Assembly: GCA_046154545.1 (NCBI GenBank)
Contig: JBJXGC010000291.1
Coordinates: forward strand, 1 to 13,262
DNA: 13,262 nt
From: JBJXGC01 sp046154545
Lineage (GTDB): Bacteria > Chloroflexota > Dehalococcoidia > Tepidiformales > Tepidiformaceae
Reading direction: 5' to 3'
A program made the position numbers and the translations under genes. Numbering within the stretch: the first letter of the stretch is position 1; every line of letters begins with the position of its first letter. This document shows, piece by piece, positions 1 to 6,321 of this stretch. A model generated the notes under the pieces. The model searched no databases. It was not told the DNA's origin and worked only from the letters and a program-made list of their open reading frames with translations.

Positions 1-6
1 ACGGCG

Positions 7-24
7 GGGTGACGATTGTCACCC
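7..24. terminator. possible hairpin terminator after the secreted-protein gene
   Basis: A perfect 7-bp stem (GGGTGAC / GTCACCC) with a 4-nt GATT loop lies about 30 nt past the stop codon of the secreted four-repeat protein. No U-tract follows it on the minus strand before the window edge, so a Rho-independent terminator is only a possibility. Confidence 0.3.
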
Positions 25-53
25 GGCCTTCGTTCACTTTCCCTGTGGGCCCG

Positions 54-1634
54 CTAACTCCCGAAGGCGTTGTAGAGGCCGTCGTTGTCGCCCGTGGTGA
101 GGTCGTTGGTCGCGTCCGCGATCACGATGATGGGCTTGTCCGAGGTGATGGTCATGCCTGCCCAGAGGCAGGTCGGGTTGGCCCCGAGTCCGTTATCGGC
201 ATCGAGGTTTTGATAGAAGATGAAGGAACCAACGACCGTCTTGGTCGTGGTGTAGCTAGCCGAGGCGCCACAGCTCGACGGCGTGCTCGAGGTGTCAGTG
301 ACCGTGTTCAGGGTCACGTTCGCGCTTCCACCGTCGGCCGTCGCCACGCTCACCCAGGTGTTGTAGCCCGAGAGGCCGCCACCACCGCCGATGCGCCGGA
401 AGATCAGCGGCAGCTTCGCCGTTGTCGTGGCGCGGTCAGCCGGGACGCCGCTGACTGCCGTGTAGAGGTCTTCGTCGAGTTCGCTGGTCGGCGTGAACTT
501 CTTGGCGCGGAAGAGCACCGCCGCGAGGGGCTGGTCTGAGGTGATGGTCGCTGCCCCAACGAACCCTTCCGGTATCGGGCTGCCGGTGTTGTAGACGCTA
601 TGGTTGGCGGTCCCGTTGGCCGGCACGGCGAGGTTGATGGTGTAGGTGCCGGTGTTGCCCTTGTAGACGATCTGGGCGGTCGCGGCCGCGGCGTTCGGGT
701 TCGAGACGAGGATCTGGCTGTAGTAGCCGCCCGTCTTGAGTGCGAGCGGGATGATGATCGAGGTGCCGATATCGTCCGTGGTCGAGCCAGCGCCGCCCAC
801 GAGGAAGCCGTCGTAGGAGCCGAGCTTCCGTTCGCCGGTGGTGACGTAGGCATCGACGGCGACGGTAACGGGGGACCCGGTGGCTGTGACGGTCGCCGAC
901 ATCAGTTTGCCGGCGGTCGCCGAGGGCATGGCCTGGGTGGCTTCGGCGCTGACGGCCGACGGCCCGAAGGCGACCTGGCCGCCGACGGGGACGGCATAGC
1001 CACTCGCGCAGCCAGACTGACCGCTGGGAGCGTCGTTGGCGCCGCCCCCGCCTTCGAAGGCGTAGGCGATCGTGACGCAGGCCTGGGCCGTCCCGGTGTT
1101 CGCGATGGCGAAGCGGGTCTGGTACTGGCTCGCGACGTTATTGGCGATGTAGGGCAGGGTGACGAGGTTGCCGCCAGTGCCGTACGCGTTGTGGATCGAG
1201 TAGGCCTTGCGGCCCGTGCCGTTCTGCTCAATGTCCCGCACGAGCAGGGCGTTGATCGGCTGGTCGCTGGAAAGCACACCAACGCCCCGGAAGCCGGGCG
1301 TCAGGCCGGTGTTGATTGCCTGGGCGAACGTCCGCGTCCCACCCGGGGGCACATTCGTCTCAACGCGGCTGGCCGAAGGCACGATGACGCCCGCTGGCGT
1401 GTAGATGTCCATCGCAATGGTGGCCGCCGCGGTGCCGTTGTTTTGGGCGATGACGCTGGTGTTCTCCTTGCTGTTGGGCAGGAGCGCGGGCATCGCCAGC
1501 CGGTTTTCGAACCCACGGTTCAACGGGAGTTCGTGTTGTCGTCCCGTCTTTGCACCGGCGCCTGTGGCGACCACGGTCACCGCCAGGGTAGCGCCAAGGG
1601 CGAGGGCGATCGCAAGGGGCCGCATTCGAAGCAT
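54..1634 (-). CDS. secreted protein with four degenerate beta-sandwich-like repeats
   Basis: I do not recognise the family. The 526-residue product has a clear signal peptide: basic Met-Leu-Arg-Met-Arg start, hydrophobic core at about 6-24, and probable cleavage after the AGA at 26-28. The start at 1634 is preferred to an ATG ten codons upstream because AAGGAG lies just before it. The mature protein carries four related segments at about 47-133, 159-265, 293-376 and 407-509. Each opens with a Leu-Pro or Ala-Leu-Leu-Pro strand and continues with an N/G-rich turn. Repeats 1 to 3 then have a V-P-x-G-G or V-P-A-N-G turn, and repeats 1, 3 and 4 a G-x-x-x-I/L-T/S-S-D-Q/K-P-I/L motif; repeat 2 keeps only a diverged form of the latter. 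Cys186/Cys209 in repeat 2 and Cys455/Cys489 in repeat 4 could form disulfides, which fits an exported protein. There is no transmembrane anchor, LPXTG motif or catalytic motif. A cell-surface or adhesive role is inference. Confidence 0.85.
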   Translation of the reverse strand: MLRMRPLAIALALGATLAVTVVATGAGAKTGRQHELPLNRGFENRLAMPALLPNSKENTSVIAQNNGTAAATIAMDIYTPAGVIVPSASRVETNVPPGGTRTFAQAINTGLTPGFRGVGVLSSDQPINALLVRDIEQNGTGRKAYSIHNAYGTGGNLVTLPYIANNVASQYQTRFAIANTGTAQACVTIAYAFEGGGGANDAPSGQSGCASGYAVPVGGQVAFGPSAVSAEATQAMPSATAGKLMSATVTATGSPVTVAVDAYVTTGERKLGSYDGFLVGGAGSTTDDIGTSIIIPLALKTGGYYSQILVSNPNAAAATAQIVYKGNTGTYTINLAVPANGTANHSVYNTGSPIPEGFVGAATITSDQPLAAVLFRAKKFTPTSELDEDLYTAVSGVPADRATTTAKLPLIFRRIGGGGGLSGYNTWVSVATADGGSANVTLNTVTDTSSTPSSCGASASYTTTKTVVGSFIFYQNLDADNGLGANPTCLWAGMTITSDKPIIVIADATNDLTTGDNDGLYNAFGS

Positions 1635-1655
1635 TGGTCTCTCCTTATTCCCGAA

Positions 1656-1684
1656 AGTGTCCAATCGGATTAGCGTTTGGTCAA
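1656..1684 (-). promoter_or_regulatory. weak candidate promoter of the secreted-protein gene
   Basis: On the minus strand TTGACC (1684-1679, 5/6 match to TTGACA) is followed after 17 bp by GACACT (1661-1656, 3/6 match to TATAAT). It would start transcription roughly 15 nt before the start codon at 1634. The -10 is poor, so this is tentative. Confidence 0.2.
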
Positions 1685-1749
1685 CGACCCCGTTCGGGCG
1701 GGTGGCCGTGACCTGTAAACGGTGCGTAACTTCTGCCGGATCGCAGCCG

Positions 1750-1848
1750 TTATCCTGAGAACTGGTTCAGCGCCTGGAAGAACAGCACGAGCGCCAAAGC
1801 GGCCGCGATCATGCCAGCCACCAGCCTTGTGCCATTCACCGGGCGCAT
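1750..1848 (-). CDS. small single-span membrane protein (32 aa)
   Basis: This is a short ORF in the otherwise empty 355-bp gap between the oxidoreductase gene and the secreted-protein gene. It starts at ATG 1848, ends with TAA at 1752-1750 and encodes 32 residues. The layout is typical of a small membrane protein: a polar, basic N-terminus (MRPVNGTR), an uninterrupted hydrophobic stretch at about 9-24 (LVAGMIAAALALVLFF), and a short polar tail QALNQFSG. AGGAGGAG lies 11-13 nt upstream, somewhat far but strong, with AAGGAT immediately before the ATG. The secreted-protein gene follows 115 bp downstream on the same strand, so the two may be co-transcribed. A longer ORF in another frame (1670-1897) has no membrane or domain character and looks like a shadow. 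No family is recognised; the function is unknown. Confidence 0.5.
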   Translation of the reverse strand: MRPVNGTRLVAGMIAAALALVLFFQALNQFSG

Positions 1849-1895
1849 ATCCTTGTTCGCTCCTCCTGGTTGGCCCGCCGACCAATCTTGGGCAC

Positions 1896-1924
1896 ACGAT
1901 AACGCTATTTGGCCGTAATGGCAG
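1896..1924 (-). promoter_or_regulatory. candidate promoter of the small membrane protein gene
   Basis: On the minus strand CTGCCA (1924-1919, 4/6 match to the -35 consensus) is separated by exactly 17 bp from TATCGT (1901-1896, 4/6 match to the -10). This predicts a 5' leader of about 40 nt before ATG 1848. It is a weak match by eye, supported mainly by position. The rest of 1849-1989 holds nothing else I can assign. Confidence 0.28.
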
Positions 1925-1989
1925 CCTGCTCGTGAAGATACTTGAACTCGGTGGATGGGTAAGGTTAAGGCAGGCGTCTGGCGGCCGCG

Positions 1990-2991
1990 CTATTCCGGTG
2001 CGTGATCGCGCAGCGCCTGCCGGGTCAGCTCTCCCCGGCGGGCCGGGTCGGGCTCCATCGTCGAAAACTGAAGGAAGGCGGTATCGACGCCGGCCGCCAT
2101 GTACCGCCTCACGTGTTCGCGGCGGTCGGCGACGCTGCCGCGGATGATCAGCTCATCGACGGTGGCGTCGGAGATGGCCGCCACGGCGCCCTTGCGGTCG
2201 CCCGCTGCCCAGCTCTCCCACATCCCCTGCAGCGCCGCCCTCCCGAGCCACTGGTGAAACTCACGGTAGACGGGCACGTTCAGGTAGGCCGTAATGTGGC
2301 GGCGCACGGCCACGTCATGCTCGGCCGAGGGCCCGTCGATGTTCAGCATCAGCCGCGCTGTCACCTCGATCGAGGCCGGGTCGCGCCCGGCGGCCGCCGC
2401 AGCCGTCTGCACCACAGCCACGGACTTCTTCACGTCTTCTGCCGAAAGCCAGTTCAGGCAGACGCCGTCTGCTACCTCGCCGGCCACCCGCAGCATGCCC
2501 TCGCGGAGCGCGGCGACATGGATCGGCACCGGCTGTGAAGGCGGCCGGCTGAGGCGAAAGCCATCGACCGAAAACGTCTTCCCCGTGAACACGACGCGTT
2601 CGCCAGCCAGCGCTGGACGGAGGAACTGGACCATCTCCTTCACCCGGGTCGCGGGCCGCTCGAATTTGAGGTTGTTCCAGGATTCGACGATCGGCTGTGA
2701 GCCGGACCCGATCCCCAGCACGAACCGGCCGGGCGCCAGGTCGGCGATCGACGCGGCCGACATCGCCAGCGTTGCCGGGCCGCGGGTGAAGACGTTGGCG
2801 ATGGCCGTGCCCAGGCGCATGGTGGTGGTCTGGGCGAGGGCTGCCAGCGGCCCGAAGCAGTCGGCGCCGTCCACCTCGAGCGACCAGGCGTCGGAGTAGC
2901 CGAGCCCCTCCATCTCCTGGGCGAGCGCGATGTGCGCCCCGATGGGGAATTCGTAGGGCACGGAGAGTGCCCAGCGTTTCTTGAAAGTCAT
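1990..2991 (-). CDS. LLM-class flavin/F420-dependent oxidoreductase
   Basis: This is a luciferase-like monooxygenase-fold oxidoreductase of 333 residues, the usual length of the family. Visible family marks are the N-terminal segment with LAQEMEGLGYSDAW at 23-36, LGTAIANVFTRGPATLAMSA at 60-79 (typical barrel strand and helix), GRFVLGIGSGS at 88-98, and PVPIHVAALREGMLRVAGEV at 154-173 followed by ADGVCLNW. These resemble F420-dependent members more than bacterial luciferases, but cofactor choice is inference. The substrate is unknown; such enzymes hydrogenate or oxidise diverse small molecules and lipids in the cytoplasm. The upstream phosphotransferase gene ends with TGA one base before this ATG, and GGGAGAATGAG supplies the ribosome binding site, so translation is probably coupled. 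The two products may act in one pathway. Confidence 0.9.
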   Translation of the reverse strand: MTFKKRWALSVPYEFPIGAHIALAQEMEGLGYSDAWSLEVDGADCFGPLAALAQTTTMRLGTAIANVFTRGPATLAMSAASIADLAPGRFVLGIGSGSQPIVESWNNLKFERPATRVKEMVQFLRPALAGERVVFTGKTFSVDGFRLSRPPSQPVPIHVAALREGMLRVAGEVADGVCLNWLSAEDVKKSVAVVQTAAAAAGRDPASIEVTARLMLNIDGPSAEHDVAVRRHITAYLNVPVYREFHQWLGRAALQGMWESWAAGDRKGAVAAISDATVDELIIRGSVADRREHVRRYMAAGVDTAFLQFSTMEPDPARRGELTRQALRDHAPE

Positions 2992-2992
2992 C

Positions 2993-4036
2993 TCATTCTC
3001 CCTGGTCGATCAGCCGTTGGGCCGCCGCAACCATCATCGGCACGCGCCATTCGAAGTCGGCCGCCCCGGGGTTCGCGGCCGCTCCTTCGATGTAGTGCAT
3101 GTACAGCCCTTCGAGGATGACGATCAGCTTGTAACGGGCCAGCACCCGGTAGAAGAGGAACTGCTGCATGGAGCGGCCGCTGCGGGCTTCGTACATCGCC
3201 GTCATCTCGGGCACCGTCGGGAAGCCCTCCCGCTCCGTCAGCCCGGCCGAGACGGGTGGGTGGTGCTCGAAGCCGGGTGGCGGTGGCTCCGTGGTCCACC
3301 CGTTCAGCAAATAGCCGAGGTCGGCCAGCGGGTCCCCGATCGTCGCCATCTCCCAGTCGAAGATCGCGATCAGTCGAGGCTCGCCGGCTGCGAACATCAC
3401 GTTGTCGAGCTTGTAGTCGCCGTGGACGACGGTCTGCGGTACGTGGGCAGGCTGGTGGCTGCGCACCCAGGCCGTGATGGCGTCGAGGCCGGGGAGGTCG
3501 CGCGTCCGGGGCTTGGTCAGCTCCCATTGGGAGGCCCAGCGATCGACCTGGCGCTGGACGTAGCCTTCATCCCGCCCCTTGAGCCCGGCCGCCTTCCAAT
3601 CGACCGCGTGAAGCTCGACCAGCGCGTCCACCATCTCTTCGGCCATCCGCCGCCGTCCGCCGGGCGTGTCGTAGGCAGCGGGGAGGGCCGTGCGGACCAC
3701 TACTCCCTCGGTCCGCTCCATCAGGTAGAACGGCGCACCGATGATCGAAGGGTCTTCGCAGAGGAGGACCGGGCGGGGCACCCGCGCTTTGCCGTAGAGG
3801 GCGTGGAGGAACCGGTACTCGCGGACGACGTCATGGGCGGTCGGGAGCAGCGGCCCCGCCGGTGGCCGGCGCATGACCCAGCGTTCCCCGCCGCGTGTCA
3901 CGAAAAACGTCTCGTTGCTGAAGCCGGCGGTGTGCTTCTCGACGGCGATCGGTCCCGACCCGCCGGGCACGTTGGCGTTCACGTAGCGCTCGAACGCGGC
4001 CGGATCGACGAGCTGTTCGGTGGCTTCCTGGGCCAT
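2993..4036 (-). CDS. APH/ACAD10-like phosphotransferase family protein
   Basis: This 347-residue protein has the aminoglycoside phosphotransferase/choline kinase fold. The nucleotide-binding loop region is AGFSNETFFV at 37-46. The catalytic loop is VVHGDYKLDNVMF at 203-215, with His205, Asp207 and Asn212, and the metal-binding segment is IFDWEMATIGDPLADLGYLL at 225-244, with Asp227. This pattern is closest to the stand-alone homologues of the kinase-like N-terminal domain of ACAD10/ACAD11. Family members phosphorylate small hydroxylated or acyl substrates; the actual substrate here is unknown, and an antibiotic-resistance role is not implied. The start is supported by GAGGGAGGGG just upstream. 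It is the first gene of a two-gene unit with the LLM oxidoreductase, separated by one base. A 101-bp gap separates it from the divergent split-barrel gene at 4138. Confidence 0.9.
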   Translation of the reverse strand: MAQEATEQLVDPAAFERYVNANVPGGSGPIAVEKHTAGFSNETFFVTRGGERWVMRRPPAGPLLPTAHDVVREYRFLHALYGKARVPRPVLLCEDPSIIGAPFYLMERTEGVVVRTALPAAYDTPGGRRRMAEEMVDALVELHAVDWKAAGLKGRDEGYVQRQVDRWASQWELTKPRTRDLPGLDAITAWVRSHQPAHVPQTVVHGDYKLDNVMFAAGEPRLIAIFDWEMATIGDPLADLGYLLNGWTTEPPPPGFEHHPPVSAGLTEREGFPTVPEMTAMYEARSGRSMQQFLFYRVLARYKLIVILEGLYMHYIEGAAANPGAADFEWRVPMMVAAAQRLIDQGE

Positions 4037-4137
4037 GGCACCCCTCCCTCAACCGACGCCAGAGCATATGCGGCGGCGCGGCCATGCGATACGGCGGCGC
4101 CGCGTTGTAGCATCACTTCACGAAGGACGGAACACAC

Positions 4138-4566
4138 ATGGCCGCGGTTCAACTGACCGATGAGATGAAAGAGGCGTTCGCGGGAGCGCTCGTGGGCGGT
4201 ACGGCCGTGGTCGTGGGGACTGCTGGCGCGTCCGGAATGCCCGACCTCGCCCACAAAGGGAGCGTCATGGTCTGGGATGACGAGCACATCGCCTTCTGGG
4301 AGCGTGCCCACGGGACGACCCTGAAGAATATGCAGGAGAACCCCCAGGTGACCTTCCTGTACTGGAACCCCCAGGCCCGCAAGCTCTGGAAGTTCTTCGG
4401 CGTCGCGGAACTCCACGCCGCCGGCGAAACGCGCCACGCGGTCATGGCCCGGACGATCCAGCTCGAACTGGACCGTGACCCCGACCGCAAAGGTGTCGCC
4501 GCCGTCGTCCGTATCGACAAAGTGATCGAGCTGGGCAAGGTGACGATGGAGCGCAACCCGGGCTAA
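4138..4566 (+). CDS. pyridoxamine 5'-phosphate oxidase-like split-barrel protein
   Basis: This 142-residue protein has the FMN/F420-binding split-barrel fold. Supporting segments are GTAVVVGTAGASGMPDLAHK at 21-40 (first strands), GSVMVWDDEHIAFWERAHGT at 41-60, and TLKNMQENPQVTFLYWNP at 61-78, the typical helix-then-strand signature with a conserved Asn-Pro and an aromatic strand. A second strand pair around WKFFGVAELHAAG follows at 84-96. The family binds FMN, F420 or heme, and this short form need not make pyridoxal phosphate. GAAGGAC lies about 9 nt before the ATG. The gene is divergent from the phosphotransferase/LLM pair, which makes a joint redox role plausible. Its TAA overlaps by 4 bp the TAG of the convergent protease gene. 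Confidence 0.85.
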   Translation: MAAVQLTDEMKEAFAGALVGGTAVVVGTAGASGMPDLAHKGSVMVWDDEHIAFWERAHGTTLKNMQENPQVTFLYWNPQARKLWKFFGVAELHAAGETRHAVMARTIQLELDRDPDRKGVAAVVRIDKVIELGKVTMERNPG

Positions 4567-4946
4567 TCGAGTTCGACGGTCCCCGCTCGAAAATCGATTG
4601 TGAGGCGGCGGTCGCGGAGGAAGTCGAGGCCGAGGAGGCCGTAGATGCCCAAACGTCGTGGCATGACGATCCCGGCCACAGGGAGGCCGCTCGCTGAAAC
4701 GCCAAGCGCACTGACCTCAGTAACACGGTAGAGCGGAGTGTCGCGGGTCCCGCCCACCACTGCGATCGACCGGGTCTCAACCACGTCCGAAGGGACTACA
4801 CCTACCGTCAGGAGCAGCGCCGGGTCGCATGTCGTGAACGAGGCGCCCGTATCGATGGCGAACGGGCGTACTTGGACACCGTGGGGTCCCCGAATCGCCG
4901 TCAGGACCGTCACCAGCGGACGGCGCCTATCGAAACGGGTGATCAA
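4563..4946 (-). CDS. retropepsin-like (clan AA) aspartic protease
   Basis: This is a small single-domain aspartic protease that would act as a homodimer, like retropepsins. With the TTG start proposed here it has 127 residues. The catalytic motif FAIDTGASFT has Asp32-Thr33-Gly34, and the C-terminal hydrophobic flap/helix motif is GLLGLDFL at 103-110, followed by the strand LTIDFRAGTVEL. Both hallmark regions are intact. The start is uncertain. The TTG at 4946 overlaps the TGA of the upstream small gene as TTGA and gives an N-terminus (ITRFDRRRPLVTV) like that of relatives I recall. GTG 4988 would overlap the upstream gene by 46 bp, and GTG 4913 would shorten the protein. There is no signal peptide, so it is probably cytoplasmic. 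Its substrate is unknown; the coupled small protein is the obvious candidate partner. Confidence 0.8.
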   Translation of the reverse strand: MITRFDRRRPLVTVLTAIRGPHGVQVRPFAIDTGASFTTCDPALLLTVGVVPSDVVETRSIAVVGGTRDTPLYRVTEVSALGVSASGLPVAGIVMPRRLGIYGLLGLDFLRDRRLTIDFRAGTVELD

Positions 4947-5182
4947 AGCGCAAACGCTGGCCGTTGCGCAGCCGAAATCGGCCCCCACATAGGCACAAGG
5001 GCGTGTGGGCCGTCGCTGGCCCTGGCCTGTTCTTCCAGTACGTCTACGTCGGTGCCGTGCCCGATGACGCAGCCGGAGACGAAGTCAGGGCTTCCCGGCG
5101 GCTCAAGATCAACGACCAAGACCCATTCGTCCGGAAAGGCTGCTTCCATCTCTTCGAGCGTCATCCTCGTGCCCGGTGCCAT
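4943..5182 (-). CDS. small acidic protein coupled to the retropepsin-like protease
   Basis: This 79-residue protein has no named family that I can give. Its start, MTLEEMEAAFPDEWVLVVDL (residues 7-26), and the following segment VSGCVIGHGTDVDVLEEQAR resemble small uncharacterised proteins that I recall sitting directly upstream of retropepsin-like genes in several phyla. They share a core of the type F/Y-P-x-E-W-V-L and a later H-x-x-D. It has no membrane segment or signal peptide and is strongly acidic in the first half. Its TGA overlaps the TTG start proposed for the protease, which indicates co-translation. Start choice: ATG 5182 fits the promoter at 5189-5217 and would make the mRNA almost leaderless; ATG 5164 is the alternative. 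Whether it is a substrate, inhibitor or adaptor of the protease is unknown. Confidence 0.7.
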   Translation of the reverse strand: MAPGTRMTLEEMEAAFPDEWVLVVDLEPPGSPDFVSGCVIGHGTDVDVLEEQARASDGPHALVPMWGPISAAQRPAFAL

Positions 5183-5188
5183 GGTTCC

Positions 5189-5217
5189 ATTGTAGCGGCT
5201 GGCGCTCAGCCTGTGAG
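5189..5217 (-). promoter_or_regulatory. sigma70-type promoter of the small-protein/protease pair
   Basis: On the minus strand CTCACA (5217-5212, 4/6 match to TTGACA) is separated by exactly 17 bp from TACAAT (5194-5189, 5/6 match to TATAAT). The -35 overlaps the last codons of the phosphotransferase gene. The expected transcription start, about 5182-5184, falls at or next to ATG 5182, so the mRNA would be leaderless or nearly so. That agrees with the lack of a Shine-Dalgarno sequence before this ATG. Confidence 0.5.
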
Positions 5218-6198
5218 CATGCGCAGGGCGTACTCCATGTTGGACGGCATGCTCAGGGCGGTCTCTTCCCAGGATGGGTCAGGCCGCTTCCCTCGGCGGT
5301 GCAGCATCAGGTTGAAGCCGGTGATGATCCCGAACTTGTAGACGGCCAGGGCCTTGAACCACTTGATATTGCCCGGGTCGGCGCCCCACGCCTCCCGATA
5401 CATCGCCTCGAGTTCATCGGCGTGCGGCATCCCCGGCACCATCACCCGGTGCGCCCAGGCGGACGGGTCGTTGAAGGCGCAGATCCACCCCACATCGTTG
5501 AGGGTCGCCCCGATCCCACAGAGCTCCCAGTCGATGAGGGCGAGCAGCTTTCCGTCCCACGAACTCATCATGTTCGCGTACTGGAAGTCGCCGTGATAGA
5601 TGCCGATGTTCGTGGAGGCCGGGATGTTGTCGAGGAGAAGCTGGCGCACCCGTGGCTGGAGGGCGAGGAGGTGCTGGTCGGCCGCCTTTTCGTAGAACCG
5701 GTCCCACCGGCTGACGTCGAACTCGAAGCCCCAGAAGTCGCCCAGGTAGGAGCATTTCTCCTTGGGCACGCGGTGGACCCCGGCGATCGCGGTCATCACC
5801 TGGCGGGCGAAGTTCTGCCGTGTGTCCAGTGAGAGCTTCTCGATCCATTCGCCCCGGAAGACATCGCCTTCGAGCCGCTGGACGACGAAATACGGCCGGC
5901 CGAACCACTGCTCGTCCGCGCCGCTCCAGAGCACCTTGCAGTGCGGCACGTCCGTCCCGTCCAGCGCGTTCAGCACGGAGACCTGGCGAAGGACGTCGGC
6001 GGTCCCTTCGAGTTTCACGTTCGGCGGCGGCAGACGCATCCAGTAGCGGAGCAGCTTGCCTTCGGACTGGATGTCGAACAGGTAGCCAAAGCCGGCGTGG
6101 CCTGGTGCGTTTTCACACATGACCACCTTCGCGAACGGGTCGTTGAGGTGATGTCGCATGAACGGGACGAGCCGTTCCTGAAGTTCATCGGGTGCCAT
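5206..6198 (-). CDS. phosphotransferase family protein (APH fold), divergent from the 2993-4036 copy
   Basis: This 330-residue protein has the protein-kinase-like phosphotransferase fold. The catalytic loop is IYHGDFQYANMM at 200-211, with His202, Asp204 and Asn209, and the metal site is LIDWELCGIGATLNDVGW at 221-238, with Asp223. The N-terminal lobe (GHAGFGYLFDI at 33-43, then YWMRLPPP) is recognisable but differs clearly from the other phosphotransferase in this window, so this is an old paralogue rather than a recent duplicate. The substrate is unknown. The start at 6198 is supported by GAGGAG about 6 nt upstream. It lies 123 bp downstream of the metal transporter operon on the same strand, with a weak promoter and a hairpin between them, so it is probably transcribed separately. 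Its last codons contain the -35 of the next gene. Confidence 0.88.
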   Translation of the reverse strand: MAPDELQERLVPFMRHHLNDPFAKVVMCENAPGHAGFGYLFDIQSEGKLLRYWMRLPPPNVKLEGTADVLRQVSVLNALDGTDVPHCKVLWSGADEQWFGRPYFVVQRLEGDVFRGEWIEKLSLDTRQNFARQVMTAIAGVHRVPKEKCSYLGDFWGFEFDVSRWDRFYEKAADQHLLALQPRVRQLLLDNIPASTNIGIYHGDFQYANMMSSWDGKLLALIDWELCGIGATLNDVGWICAFNDPSAWAHRVMVPGMPHADELEAMYREAWGADPGNIKWFKALAVYKFGIITGFNLMLHRRGKRPDPSWEETALSMPSNMEYALRMLTG

Positions 6199-6239
6199 GG
6201 CGGGCTCCTCAGCTGGCGGCGGTATGCCGGTCTGCCCGT

Positions 6240-6267
6240 ACTATGCCTCGCCCGGCGGCAATCGCAA
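6240..6267 (-). promoter_or_regulatory. weak candidate promoter of the second phosphotransferase
   Basis: On the minus strand TTGCGA (6267-6262, 4/6) is followed after 16 bp by CATAGT (6245-6240, 4/6). It predicts a leader of about 35 nt containing the GAGGAG ribosome binding site. It sits just after the hairpin at 6273-6286. Confidence 0.28.
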
Positions 6268-6272
6268 ACTCG

Positions 6273-6286
6273 CGCCCGTTCGGGCG
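6273..6286 (-). terminator. possible terminator of the metal ABC transporter operon
   Basis: A 5-bp GC stem (CGCCC / GGGCG) with a 4-nt loop lies about 35 nt past the permease stop codon. On the minus strand it is followed only by CGCGAGTTTG, a poor U-tract. It is weak as an intrinsic terminator but well placed. Confidence 0.3.
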
Positions 6287-6321
6287 GCCAGGGCAGCCAA
6301 CACACTGGATGGCTCCGCCGG

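Noticed and set aside
1670..1897. A 75-codon minus-strand ORF in the gap upstream of the secreted-protein gene.
   Set aside because: It has no ribosome binding site before its start and an Arg/Gly/Pro-rich composition. The 32-residue ORF in another frame of the same stretch has a ribosome binding site and a membrane span.
2993..4036. Aminoglycoside resistance phosphotransferase.
   Set aside because: The fold motifs are shared by many metabolic kinases, and the sequence pattern is closest to ACAD10-like phosphotransferases beside an oxidoreductase; nothing indicates antibiotic substrates.
4082..4110. GC-rich palindrome GCGGCGCCGC in the divergent gap upstream of the split-barrel gene.
   Set aside because: Simple GC-rich palindromes of this size are expected by chance in this base composition, and no promoter elements frame it.
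2981..4156. A 391-codon open frame on the plus strand opposite the first phosphotransferase.
   Set aside because: The opposite strand carries intact HGD and DWE kinase motifs; this frame has only Arg/Gly/Val-rich shadow composition and overlaps the split-barrel gene start.
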